DNA of 64,000 bases from Brachionus rotundiformis. Its lineage: Eukaryota > Rotifera > Eurotatoria > Ploima > Brachionidae. The DNA is taken from the NCBI GenBank assembly GCA_016802295.1, contig JAESIW010000107.1:235351-299350 (forward strand). The letters run 5' to 3'. Below are positions 22,208-32,155 of the stretch, in pieces. The notes beneath the pieces were generated by a model. The model worked only from the letters and a program-made list of their open reading frames with translations. It searched no databases and was not told the origin of the DNA. The position numbers were made by a program, and so were the translations under genes. Every line of letters begins with the position of its first letter. Positions within the stretch are counted from its first letter, which is position 1.

Positions 22208-24951
22208 ATGTGTGATAAGGCTTATTTGCCAAAGCGATCATCTTATCTTGTTGGAATACTTGTTGGTAAATGCACTCATTCTGATCTGTTGACAAATTTT
22301 ATCTCTTTTGTTTCACAGTAAGTGACTCGTGTGCCTTGAATGAAGCAACCGATGCCAGTGGATCTAATCTGGAACATTTGGTTAATAATCAAGAGTAATA
22401 AATTAATTTTTTTGGTACTTTTTCAAGACTTAATCAAAAGATTCTTGTCAACTGCTTCATACCAAATTGTACCTGATAATATACCTGATATTAAAGTGAA
22501 TTTAGAAAAAAAAAAATTAATTTTTTGTATTATGTATTAAATANNNNNNNNNNNNNNNNNNNNNNNNNNNNNNNNNNNNNNNNNNNNNNNNNNNNNNNNN
22601 NNNNNNNNNNNNNNNNNNNNNNNNNNNNNNNNNNNNNNNNNNNNNNNNNNNNNNNNNNNNNNNNNNNNNNNNNNNNNNNNNNNNNNNNNNNNNNNNNNNN
22701 NNNNNNNNNNNNNNNNNNNNNNNNNNNNNNNNNNNNNNNNNNNNNNNNNNNNNNNNNNNNNNNNNNNNNNNNNNNNNNNNNNNNNNNNNNNNNNNNNNNN
22801 NNNNNNNNNNNNNNNNNNNNNNNNNNNNNNNNNNNNNNNNNNNNNNNNNNNNNNNNNNNNNNNNNNNNNNNNNNNNNNNNNNNATATTAAAGTGAATTTA
22901 GAAAAAAAAAAATTAATTTTTTGTATTAAATATAATTAATTTAATTAAAAGAAAACGCTTATTGAATGGAGTGACACAAAAAACTTTCATTTAATTTTGA
23001 CCACTGGTGGAACTGGTTTCAGTCCTCGGGATCTGACTCCAGAAGTAATGAAAAATAATCTTCTATTTTTTGTTATCTATTTTTATTTTATAATTATTTA
23101 TCTGGAAAAACCATTTATAAACTCATAATAATTAAATTTTAAATGACCATTTAAACATTAATTAGGCTACTAAAGAAGTAATTGAAAAAGAAGCAATGAG
23201 TTTGGCCAATACAATTTTAGCAGAATCAATGAAGATTACCAAATTTGCCATGTTATCTCGAGCCATATCCGGAATTCGCAAAAAAACCCTAATTATAAAC
23301 TTACCAGGAAGCAAAAAAGGCTCTCAAGTACAAAATAGAAAAATTGTAGATTAAAATTATTCTAAAAAATTTAATAACAGGAAGCATTTGAGATTATACT
23401 ACCGGTATTAAAGCATGCTTTGGACCTTATAAATGATGTGAAAAAAGATGTCAAAAAAGATCATGTTAAAATTCAAAGCGAGCCAGTGCAACATCATGGA
23501 CCAAAAAGTCAAGTTTGTGAAAAACATATTTTGGAAAAACCAAGAAAATCAATCTATCCAATGATAAATGTTGAAGAAGCGACCAGAATAATTCTAAACC
23601 AGACTCAAATTTTAGAAATAGATTCAGTTTTTTATTTAAATGCGCTAAATCGAGTGAGCGCCGAGGATGTATTTGCCAAAGACCCTTTGCCACCTTTTGC
23701 GGCATCAGTAAAAGACGGCTTTGCTCTAAAACTCACTGCTGAACAAAAAGACTATTTGTCTGATAGAGTAGCAAGTGCCAAGTTTGTTTTTGAAGTAGTT
23801 GGCTCCTCAAATGCTGGCGACGACACTTTGAACATAAATTTAGAAGAAGGCCAATGTGTCAAAATTAACACTGGAGCGCCAGTTCCATTAAAATGTGATC
23901 TAGTTATTCAAATAGAAGATACAATAAGTGTACAAAAAGATGAGAATAATAGAGATAAAAAGATAGAGATAGTCTCTACTTCAGGCTGTGGCGGTGGCCA
24001 TCATTCGTCTAAGGTTACATTAAAAATTGGACAAGACATCCGCCCGATTGGGTTTGACATCAAAAAAGGCGAAGTTGTGGTCAAAAAAGGCTCTGTTCTT
24101 AAGGCAGCACAAATTGGAATTTGCGCAACTGTTGGTGCTCTGAATCTAAAAGTATACAAGCATCCAATTGTTGGGCTGGTATCGACTGGAAACGAATTAG
24201 TCAATCCAGAAGATGCTGAGCTTGGTAGTGCAAAAATTAGAGATTCAAACAAGTCACTTCTCTATTGTGCAGTTAAAAATTTGGGACTTGACAATATTTT
24301 TGATGCTGGTATTGCCAGTGATAATGCAGACGAAGTGCTCAGAGTTTTTATCAATGCTTTGGAAAAATCAGATGTAATTATTTCAACAGGCGGTGTATCA
24401 ATGGGAGATAAGGAAAGAAATTTAATTAAATTTTTATTTAAAAAGGCATTAAAATATTTTAAATTAATTAGGATTTGGTAAAAGATGTTCTTGAAAAAGA
24501 TTTAAATTGCACTATTCATTTTGCTCGAATGAACATGAAGCCTGGTAAACCAACTACATTTGCTACATGCGAATATAAACAAAGAAAAAAATTATTATTC
24601 GCTTTACCTGGTAACCCAGTGAGTGCAATTGTCACATTTAATCTGGTTGTTGTACCTTGCTTAAAAAAAATGATGGGTTTTGAAGAACCTTTTTGGAGTG
24701 AAATTGGTGTAAAGATTGATTTCGATGCAGATTTGGACCCAAGGCCTGAATACCATAGAAGTTTGCTTAAATGGAATGGAACAGATGATGCCAATATTTT
24801 TAGCGCTGTCTCAACAGGAAATCAGCACAGTAGCAGGCTGTTAAGCATGAATGATGCAAATGCACTAGTAATTTTACCACCTAGATCAAACTCAAGACCA
24901 AAAGTGTTTAGAGGTGAAGTTTTAAAGGCCCTTTTAATTGACAGAATTTAA
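22208..24951 (+). CDS. GPHN: gephyrin / molybdenum cofactor biosynthesis protein (MogA-MoeA fusion)
   Basis: Adenylates molybdopterin (G domain) and inserts molybdate (E domain). Exons: 22208-22265, 22319-22394, 22428-22495, 22952-23044, 23166-23327, 23381-24412, 24472-24951. The G domain has GILVVSDSCA, TTGGTGFSPRDLTPE and LINLPGSKKGSQ. The E domain has LPPFAASVKDGFA, GQDIRPIGFDIK, STGNELVNPED, STGGVSMGDK, MKPGKPTTFA, ALPGNPVSAIV and DPRPEYHRSLL. The linker is only about 45 residues against roughly 150 in vertebrates, so a vertebrate-type receptor-clustering C domain is largely absent. Two junctions are abnormal: exon 2 to 3 is one base out of frame with canonical sites, and exon 6 ends at GA instead of GT. 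Intron 3 contains an N gap with duplicated flanks. The protein is otherwise intact, so assembly errors are likelier than loss. Confidence 0.9.
22544..22883. other. assembly gap (340 N) with duplicated flanks
   Basis: The roughly 45 bases before the gap, starting GATATTAAAGTGAATTTAG, recur immediately after it. The gap lies inside gephyrin intron 3, which would be about 70 bp if the repeat were collapsed. This looks like two haplotypes or unmerged contig ends placed in series, not a real expansion. Confidence 0.85.
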
Positions 24952-25252
24952 ATTTTAAAAAAGTTAATACTTTTTAGTTTATTAATTTAAAACAGATTTT
25001 AAATAAATATATTAAAAACAAGTTTATAAGAAATTTGAATTTATTACCTTTTTAAAAAATAAAAATTTTTTATTTATCTAAAAGCCAAAAAATTCGATTT
25101 ATATTGTTTAGAATAAAATCATTACTAATTACTTGATTAAAAATTGTTTTTTAAGAAAAAGAATATAAATAAACAGATTGATCCATTTTGATTCAAAATA
25201 AAAAATAAAAATCGAGTCAGTTAAATCATCTTCATAAATTAATCATTAATGT
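24952..25252. other. intergenic, nothing recognised
   Basis: AT-rich 3' flank of gephyrin with several AATAAA-like sites. No feature seen. Confidence 0.5.
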
Positions 25253-25725
25253 CACCCTCCTCTTTTCACAACCGGGCTTGGGACCGGCTTTGGCAGAGTT
25301 ATGACGGCGTCTTTCCCTAAGAAGCCAGTGGGACGTTCATCATAAACAGCGCCACTCATCCGAGCACTTAAATTGGCTGCGAACTCGGCAACTATTTAGA
25401 CTAGCTTGGAACCACAAACCAAGCGACTTTTACCAAAAAGTCTTAACTTAAGGCTTCCAAAGTTACGTACTACCTGCAGAGGGTCAGCTGTACAGCAGAT
25501 TCTCGCTCCTTTCGGATTCTATACTGGGAGATGGTCGAAGCCAGCGGAGCCCTCATACGACAAGACTTGGACAAAGACCCGTAGGCCTATGTACCCGCCA
25601 TACAGCTCTTCTGCAGACTACGTGAAAGACCACATGCACATACGATGCATGTGGCTGCCACCACCCTCATCTTTTTTCATCAGGGCTTGGGACCTGCAGA
25701 TCGGCAGAGTTATGGTGACTGCTTT
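25253..25725 (-). repeat. GC-rich island bounded by direct repeats, probable LINE-derived segment
   Basis: About 470 bp of near 50% GC in a genome around 25%. The ends 25253-25314 and 25662-25725 are diverged direct repeats sharing GGGCTTGGGACC and GGCAGAGTTATG. On the minus strand the repeat reads GGTCCCAAGCCCGG then GAGGAGGGT, which recalls a motif I remember from untranslated parts of some fish LINEs; this is unverified memory. A perfect hairpin CCACATGCA/TGCATGTGG lies at about 25630-25654. A plus-strand frame of 112 codons (25406-25744) is open but resembles nothing I know. Foreign or contaminant DNA is an alternative. Confidence 0.5.
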
Positions 25726-26006
25726 ATCCATTTCTTTAAAATAAAAAACTTTTTGAAAATTTTTCAAATTAAAAAAAATGAAATTAATTATTTCAAAATC
25801 AAATTCTATTTATATGCTTCTATTTGATTTAATCAAAAAGTCAAATAAGCTAAAAAATTATCTGTCATGATGGATTGTTTATTTAATACTTTTTGAGGAA
25901 GGATTGTGATTATTACGTTTTTTAAAAAAATATTAAAAAAATAATCCCTAAGTTTGAAAAAGAGTTTTTCATTTTAGAATTAAATGGTAAACCCCCAAAG
26001 GGGTTT

Positions 26007-26195
26007 GTGGACCGGTCCTAGCAGTAAAGTGCAACGCTAGGTCGATCCGTGACTGGTGCCGAGCAAGCTCTGCGCAACCAGTCCGTTCACAAAAATCGAT
26101 TTAATATCGCGGGGACCCAATGGATCCCCCATCAGATATTAAACTGATGAGAACAGATACTACACTTTGATCTTAGCCAGAGGCCGAGAAGCGAT
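26007..26195 (-). ncRNA. U2 spliceosomal snRNA, copy 1
   Basis: The minus strand starts ATCGCTTCTCGGCC and continues through GGCTAAGATCAAAGTGTAG, containing the GTAGTA branch-point recognition sequence, then the conserved CAGTTTAATATCTGAT of stem II and a stem IIa-like GGGGGATCC...GGTCCCC. The Sm site is GATTTTTG. Stem-loops III and IV follow, ending at CGGTCCAC. Length is 189 nt against 188 in human. U2 pairs with the intron branch point in every major spliceosome. A second identical copy lies at 27414-27602. Confidence 0.95.
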
Positions 26196-26217
26196 AAAGA
26201 ACTAGTTGCTTTCATCT

Positions 26218-26227
26218 CTTATTTATA
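26218..26227 (-). promoter_or_regulatory. TATA-like element of U2 copy 1
   Basis: TATAAATAAG on the minus strand, centred about 28 bases upstream of the U2 start. It is preserved in the second copy. Whether it is a TATA box or part of a proximal sequence element cannot be told. The region between the U2 start and 26393 is also the upstream region of the divergent membrane gene. Confidence 0.45.
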
Positions 26228-26392
26228 CCAATTAAATTTTATGAAAAAATTAAATTTTTGCATTAATTTTTCTTGATATTGTGTAATTATTTAAAAAAAA
26301 AAATTAAATTATTTTTTATTCTGACATCTTTTATGGCATAGTTTTTAAAAATAGTTGATAAATATTTTTTTCATATTCATAAATTCTTCACC

Positions 26393-27220
26393 ATGACTTT
26401 TAAAAATAAGAAAAATCTTAATCGTGTTGGAACCATTTTTCCTGTTGGTCAATCTAATAGTTCAGTTTACTACCCATATCCAGTTTATACATATAATAAT
26501 TACACAGATGATCAGTATGAACTAAAACCAATTAGTGTTAATGAATCCACTCAAACTGTCTCCTTAAAACAGCTTAAAAAAGACGCCAAGAGATATGATG
26601 ACGAAAAAATGATACAACATTTTGAAGGAAAAACTGTCATTCAGCAAATCCAAGCAGAAAATTTTCCACTTAAGTTCACAATAGCTCATTTTAGCCTCCT
26701 ATTTATTGGAAGTTTTATTTTAATCATAATCCAAATGGGCCTAAACTTTAAGGCTGTTAAATACGCCAATGCTTACTCGGGCTATTGGGTATTTTTAAAT
26801 AAATACGATAAATTTAAAAAAAATAATTTTTTTAAAGGTTGGTGCATTTAATATAATCCTAGCAATTCTGGTAATTGGAACAAGTAAATTGAAAATTAAC
26901 AACTATCAAAATATTAACATTTATTTTTAGTCTTTTACAAGAACAAATATTTTCTAATTTCATTGATTGGACTTCATGGAATTAGTTTTGTATTGACCAT
27001 ACTTGGTGTAGTGGCAATAAGTGCATACGCGTTATCTTTTTATGACTCTTGCAATCTGAGTTTGCCTACAGAAGATCCACGATGCTTTGTAAAGCGTCCC
27101 AAACCAATCTATTGGACCTATTTGGCCTTTGGTATCATATTGTCAATTGTTCCTCTAATCTTTATCATAGTATTTTCACTTCATTTGAAAAAATACTATT
27201 TTAGATCTACTTTTCAATAA
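26393..27220 (+). CDS. four-pass membrane protein D
   Basis: Exons 26393-26788, 26838-26883 and 26931-27220 give 243 residues. The N-terminal 95 residues are hydrophilic with a Tyr-rich YYPYPVY tract and a basic, charged stretch. Four hydrophobic segments follow. SGYWVGAFNIILAILVIG at segment 2 aligns with SGLWAGFAN in protein A and SAIWAGIYN in B, and IFYKNKYF after the intron aligns with IKYSKLW. The last intron matches the shared phase-1 position; the intron after SGYW is extra. The third loop keeps two cysteines (SC...RC). It lies between the two U2 copies on the opposite strand. Function is unknown. Confidence 0.82.
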
Positions 27221-27372
27221 TTTAATAATTCATTAATAAATATTTTTTTTAAAATAATTAATTTGTTATTATATTTATCCATAAATGATATGATAAATTG
27301 AATTTAAATTTAAGAAAATTAACTTAATCTCAAATCTAAAATAATCAGAGATTTTTATTTTTTGGCAGAGTA

Positions 27373-27739
27373 TTTTCATTTTAAAATTAAATGGTAAACC
27401 CCCAAAGGGGTTTGTGGACCGGTCCTAGCAGTAAAGTGCAACGCTAGGTCGATCCGTGACTGGTGCCGAGCAAGCTCTGCGCAACCAGTCCGTTCACAAA
27501 AATCGATTTAATATCGCGGGGACCCAATGGATCCCCCATCAGATATTAAACTGATGAGAACAGATACTACACTTTGATCTTAGCCAGAGGCCGAGAAGCG
27601 ATAAAGAACTAGTTGCTTTCATCTCTTATTTATACCAATTAAATTTTATGAAAAAATTAAATTTTTGCATTAATTTTTCTTGATATTGTGTAATTATTTA
27701 AAAAAAAAAATTAAATTATTTTTTATTCTGACATCTTTT
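27373..27739. repeat. 367 bp duplicated unit, copy 2 (U2 gene and promoter)
   Basis: Second copy of the unit at 25966-26332, in direct orientation, with the membrane gene D between them. Similarity ends sharply at ACATCTTTT on one side and TTTTCATTTT on the other. Confidence 0.9.
27414..27602 (-). ncRNA. U2 spliceosomal snRNA, copy 2
   Basis: Identical by eye to copy 1 over all 189 nt, including the branch-point recognition GTAGTA, Sm site GATTTTTG and terminal stem-loops. The TATA-like TATAAATAAG is at 27634-27625. No change would obviously inactivate it, so both copies are probably expressed. Confidence 0.95.
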
Positions 27740-27800
27740 CTTTAGTTATTTCAAAAAAAATTGATAAATATTTTAAAATAAAATAATTTATTAGATCAAT

Positions 27801-28565
27801 TTAAATGTTTAATTCTTCTACTATTTGAGAAATTTTGTCCATTCGAACAAATGGTTTGAGCATATCAGCAAATTGCTTAACACTATCAGCAATAGCGGTC
27901 TTAATTAGAAAATATTTAAATTAAAAAAAGATTTAAATTAACATTTTTCTACTTGGCCTGGCGGTCCTGTGCAGCTTATTTCCACCAAATGAGAATTGGT
28001 TACTTCTTTGTTTTCACTTTGGTAAATTTTCGAGACAATGATTTTTAAGTGTCCTTTATGAAAGAGATTTCCTCTTATGATCAATTCGCTTTCTAAACTT
28101 TTGAATATTATCCAAATATAGCCAAATATCTATTTTAAAGTTCTCACTTAAAGCCTAGTGCATTTAAATACTCATCCAAATTTGAACTGGTTAAACAGTC
28201 GTTGTATGTCCTAACCATAACTTTGTCAGTCTTGTAGTCAATGCTACCAACATATTTTAGATGACAATTTTGTACCAGATCAGGTGGATTTCCAACCTTT
28301 CGAGCTCTTAGGGTCACACTTGGCCCGTTTGGGTTTGCTAAATGATAATTTAAAAACTTAAATTGTTAATTTTTTTATTTTTTAAACTTTTGATATATAT
28401 ATATTCAGTCTCATAAAACTCAACTGGTTTACTTTCCGGATTGTCACACAGACCCTGAAGTATCTCTAAAAATTTATTCCTCTCAGTATCCAAAACACTT
28501 CCGACCAAAAAATACTCGTTCATCTTGATCACCTTTCCTTGGATGGCTGATTGAAATATATCCAT
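27801..28565 (-). CDS. MED18: Mediator complex subunit 18
   Basis: Four minus-strand exons, 28565-28388, 28337-28148, 28097-27953 and 27899-27801, give 203 residues (human 208). MED18 is in the head module and contacts MED20 and RNA polymerase II. Family landmarks are NEYFLVGSVLD and LQGLCDN near the N-terminus, the VTLRAR strand, LKYVGS, DEYLNALGF, the RGNLFHKGHLKIIVSKIYQ block, HLVEISCTGPPGQ and the final FADMLKPFVRMDKI. The exon 1 donor (AAAA/GTTTAA) is weak but keeps frame and alignment. It converges on the U2 copy 2 region. With MED7 it is the second Mediator subunit in the window; nothing suggests they are co-regulated. Confidence 0.93.
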
Positions 28566-29149
28566 TATTAATTTTAATTTTGATATCTAATAATCTTATT
28601 CAGAATTCAGTCTAAAAAATTAATTTTAATGATTTAAGTTTAATTTTAATTTTATTGTGTATATTGTCATGAGCGTTTTGTTTTGTCTTTAAAATTCTTA
28701 ATATGATATTCTTAATTCAATAACTGCTATCTAAATTCAATTGTTTTATTGAAAGATAATTTTGATATAATTAGATATTTTTAGTAAATAATATTCTTTG
28801 TTTTAAGTTAATTTTGATTTACTTATATTTGGAAAATCTTGGTTATAAAAAGACAATTTAATCAATCTTTTTGCTCTTTCGTCTTTAAACACATTAAGGT
28901 CTTTGGATAACACTAGTTAGTGGTCATACAATTTAGCTGTCATTCATCAATAGTGTATCAATTATCAATTTCAAAGTCTCACAAATTTCATCAATGGCAT
29001 TAACCAAAATCACCAGAAATGAAAATTTTCGTACAGATAAAAAATTTAAAAAAAATTAAATAAAATATTTCTAATTTAATTATAGATTTTTAAGAGGCCT
29101 TATGGTTAAGCTTTCGAAGAATGAGAAAAAAATATTATGTGATAATTGG

Positions 29150-29770
29150 ATAGGAATAACAGACCAGCTCGATAAGAAATGAATGTAACTAAAACAAAAG
29201 TCATGGGCATAAATACTAGATTGGATAGCTCGGTCATCATAAATGGTACACAAATTGAGTGTGAGGGTGGATTCACATACTGAGAAAGTATCATAAAGAC
29301 ATAAAGAATAGACTTGCAAAAGCAAAAAGAGCATTTGCCAGGTTCAAACCAGTCTGGAAAAAAAGTGCTACAGCGAGGAAACAAAAATCAAGTTAGCTTA
29401 GAGATAATTCTTGAGATACACTTGCCTGAAACATTGTCAAGCTATGAGCTTTACAGAAGAACAAAGTCAGAGCCAATGAGTCAATGAATCAAGAACAAAA
29501 GACTGCAATGGTTTGGACATATACTTAGAATGAAAAGAATATGAATATCTAACAGAGCTTTTCAATGAACGCCGCAAGGTCAAAGAAAGGTAGGATGACC
29601 AGCAATAACATGAAGGACTTCAATATCAAAATATGAAAATGATATGAAAATAACATTTGGAAAAGCAAGGATGAAGACAAAGAATTGACTTGAGTGAAAA
29701 TCAAAATTGAGAAGCTCTTTTGAATTTTGATTGTACAATTGAGTACCATTAGTGGTCAGACATCTTTATA
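29150..29770 (+). mobile_element. decayed LINE, 3' end of reverse transcriptase gene
   Basis: Broken frames encode NVTKTKVMGINTRLD, VIINGTQIECEGGFTY and, further on, LQWFGHILRMKR and RKVG. This order (TK.M..N, then FTYLGS-like, then WFGH..RM, then RKVGRP-like) is the C-terminal part of many LINE reverse transcriptases. Stops occur throughout. Its 5' half shares DNA with the copy at 3505-3935. The end near ATTAGTGGTCAGAC is the shared 3' terminus. Confidence 0.72.
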
Positions 29771-30084
29771 GACTTGTAAACAATTAGAGTTGACAATTTT
29801 TAATATTCTTTTAAAATATATATTCAGAATTATTTGAAAATAAATTTTCAAATAAAAAAAAAAGATGATGATTTTTAATTAAAGATAAAACACCATCTAC
29901 TTCTACTTCTACTGTAGAGATGCTTTTTTCATCAAATTAAAGGTAGATTCAGTGTTTATAAATTGTTTGTTGTCTTTGTTTTAGATTAAACCGATCGATA
30001 AAAATGAGATTTAATAGAACTTTAACGTGACTAAACGATTGTTCCTGCTCAGCACATTCTTAGCTCAAACACAGACAAATATTT

Positions 30085-30215
30085 CAAATATTTGATTTGA
30101 ATGCCAAAAGTGGACAGCCTTAATTGCCTTCAAATTTAACTCAGCAAATATTTTGTAGACTGGAATCTTGTGCTCTTGTCTGATGTTAGTGAAATTTAAT
30201 AACTTGACATGAATC
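30085..30215 (-). pseudogene. possible retroelement coding relic
   Basis: A 45-codon open stretch on the minus strand contains IRQEHKIPVYKIFAELNLK and ends in a stop. Its composition is coding-like and richer than its flanks, but there is no start, no splice site that fits, and no neighbour exon. I do not recognise the family; a retroelement fragment is a guess. Confidence 0.25.
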
Positions 30216-30379
30216 TAATTAGACTACGCGACCAATCACCTAATACAAATATTTGATAAGAAAATATATTTTATTGATTCAATAGGTCCGGCATTTCACA
30301 TATAAAAACAAAATAAATTTTAAAATATAAAATTTACTTGAATAAAAAAAAAAAATAAGAAAATTTTCTTCTTAATAAA

Positions 30380-32025
30380 ATGAGACTAATTATCTTTTTG
30401 TTTATTTTACATCAGCTTCTTAAGTGCCATGGTAAATTTTAAAATTTTCACTATGTCCAGTTTGAATTAATTTGATTAATGAAGCTACTGATTGCATGCA
30501 AGAACAACCTCTTTGCCTAACTGTTAACTTAACCACTTTGTTAAATGTGTGTAAGAATTTTTTCAAGGTACCATGTCCCAAGACCTGCGGAGTATGCGCC
30601 TGTAAGTCCAAAACCACTGGTTAAAAGGCTTAATTTAATTTAACTCTAATCTTAGCCGAGCGGGTGAAGCTTAAGTTTCTTAACTCAATCGACCCTAATT
30701 CGGAACACCGCATCGGCATCAGCGAGGCACAGGTTTTTCTCCGGAATGTCAACATTACTTTGGATGAAGCTCTTGTCACCGAAATAAATGGTAATTTTGA
30801 ACTTACCCATACCATTTCTCTCAATAAGCTGCTTTTTTATCTTAGAGCTTTTAATGGACTCGAAGGCAATTGTGACTGATATGTACACCCAGTTTGACAC
30901 AGATAAAAATGGTATACTTAACTTAACTGAAGTATTCAATGGCTTTGTGAGAATGCTAGAGATAATGGGCGTCAAAATAAAGCCCGATTTTAAAGAAAGT
31001 GTGTCCAGCATTGCTGAAATGATCAGAATATCTAATAATGGTGAAACATTTTTGCCCAAACGTAACCAACAATATCCCATTTTAATTTAAATTGAAAAAT
31101 AAAGTTTCTAATTAGTTAGTACTATGCTTAATATATTTATGAAAGAGTTTAATACATATCCACATGGTCTAATAAGTCTTGATAGACTTCAGAATATGAC
31201 AAATGGTTTTTTCAATTTGGAAAGAGTTGTGGTAGCTCATCAACTAAGTTAATAAAAATATATTTAATTTATTTTTTACTTATTTTAAATTATTTCTTAA
31301 TCTAGTTTATTCAATAAATGTGAAAGTTTTGACCTATTATCTATTAACATACATGGATATTGATAACGATGGTTCAGTTGGCCAGGCCGAGTACACCTAC
31401 ACAATTCTGAATGCTCTGAGGATTTTTAACATAAGCATGAGCCAGAAAGCTGAAGAAAACCTAATTGTTTACTTCGATATTTACCAATCATCTGTGGAAT
31501 CCATTCTGGTCAAGTATGATATCAAAGAAGCTGGCTTGCGTGAGTTTAAGTATTTGTATTAATATAAGTATAAAAAAAATCTTTCTAGTGGAAGGAATGA
31601 TTTTGCCAGAATATGAGAACCGTCCATTTGTTAACTTGGTGGTTCCCATTCACGAAGCTGTACAATCAGCGCTCAAAATGGATCCCAAACAAGTGCCAAG
31701 GTATATTCGCTCTTCGGCGAACACAATTCCGCCTAGGAAACTGACAGCTCTGAGCATCATTGAGGCTTTGTTTGGCAACGTTGATAAAAATTCAGATGGA
31801 ATCATCGATGTGTCTGAGTTTGCTTACTTTACTGTCAATTCGTTTCCCGAAGAATACCGCTTGGCGGACATGAACGAGGCTCTCAAGGTCCTAAAGCTCT
31901 ACGATGAGAACAACGATGACAGACTAAATGCCCAAGAATTCAAGCAGCTCTTTCGTCCAAAGTCCAATGTTCAAGCAATTCTTAACAGTGCTGTTCCAGC
32001 TATTGCTCGTCTAATTAAAAACTAA
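30380..32025 (+). CDS. secreted ShKT-domain and EF-hand protein
   Basis: Seven exons (30380-30431, 30485-30601, 30656-30790, 30846-31061, 31116-31247, 31306-31539, 31589-32025) give 440 residues. Residues 1-17 form a signal peptide ending near LLKCH. A ShKT-type six-cysteine module follows (about 20-56) with the CPKTCGVC signature. The rest holds several EF hands: DTDKNGILNLTE and DIDNDGSVGQAE are canonical calcium loops, DKNSDGIIDVSE is another near residue 365, and DENNDDRLNAQE a fourth. A degenerate DPNSEHRIGISE loop lies upstream. This looks like an extracellular calcium-binding protein. ShKT modules occur in many non-toxic secreted animal proteins, and nothing here indicates toxicity. 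MMS22L begins 130 bp downstream. Confidence 0.85.
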
Positions 32026-32155
32026 TTAAATAGAAATTTTGTCCAGTTATTTTTAAGATTTTATTTATTTTCTTTTTGTTATGTTTAGTTTTAAAAAATA
32101 AAAAAAAATTATAAAAAATTAATTTTTGTTTGTTTAACTCATTATTAATTCAAAA

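Larger units (their letters stand above)
25966..26332. repeat. 367 bp duplicated unit, copy 1 (U2 gene and promoter)
   Basis: Matches 27373-27739 in the same orientation with a single substitution seen by eye (TTTTAGAATT against TTTTAAAATT near the 3' end). The unit covers the whole U2 transcript, about 40 bp of 3' flank and about 135 bp of 5' flank. Confidence 0.9.
28566..30379. other. intergenic region rich in retroelement relics
   Basis: Holds the LINE relic at 29150-29770 and a possible relic frame at 30085-30215. The rest is AT-rich and unassigned. A GTTAGTGGTCATAC near 28915 resembles the LINE 3' end but is too short to call. Confidence 0.5.

Noticed and set aside
22525..22890. open frames across the N run at 22.5 kb
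   Set aside because: They consist of N; no sequence supports them.
29080..29384. minus-strand frames of 84 and 92 codons
   Set aside because: Antisense shadows of the plus-strand LINE relic.
30485..30601. ShKT module as evidence of a toxin gene
   Set aside because: The module is one small domain in a large EF-hand protein; such modules are widespread in non-toxic secreted proteins.
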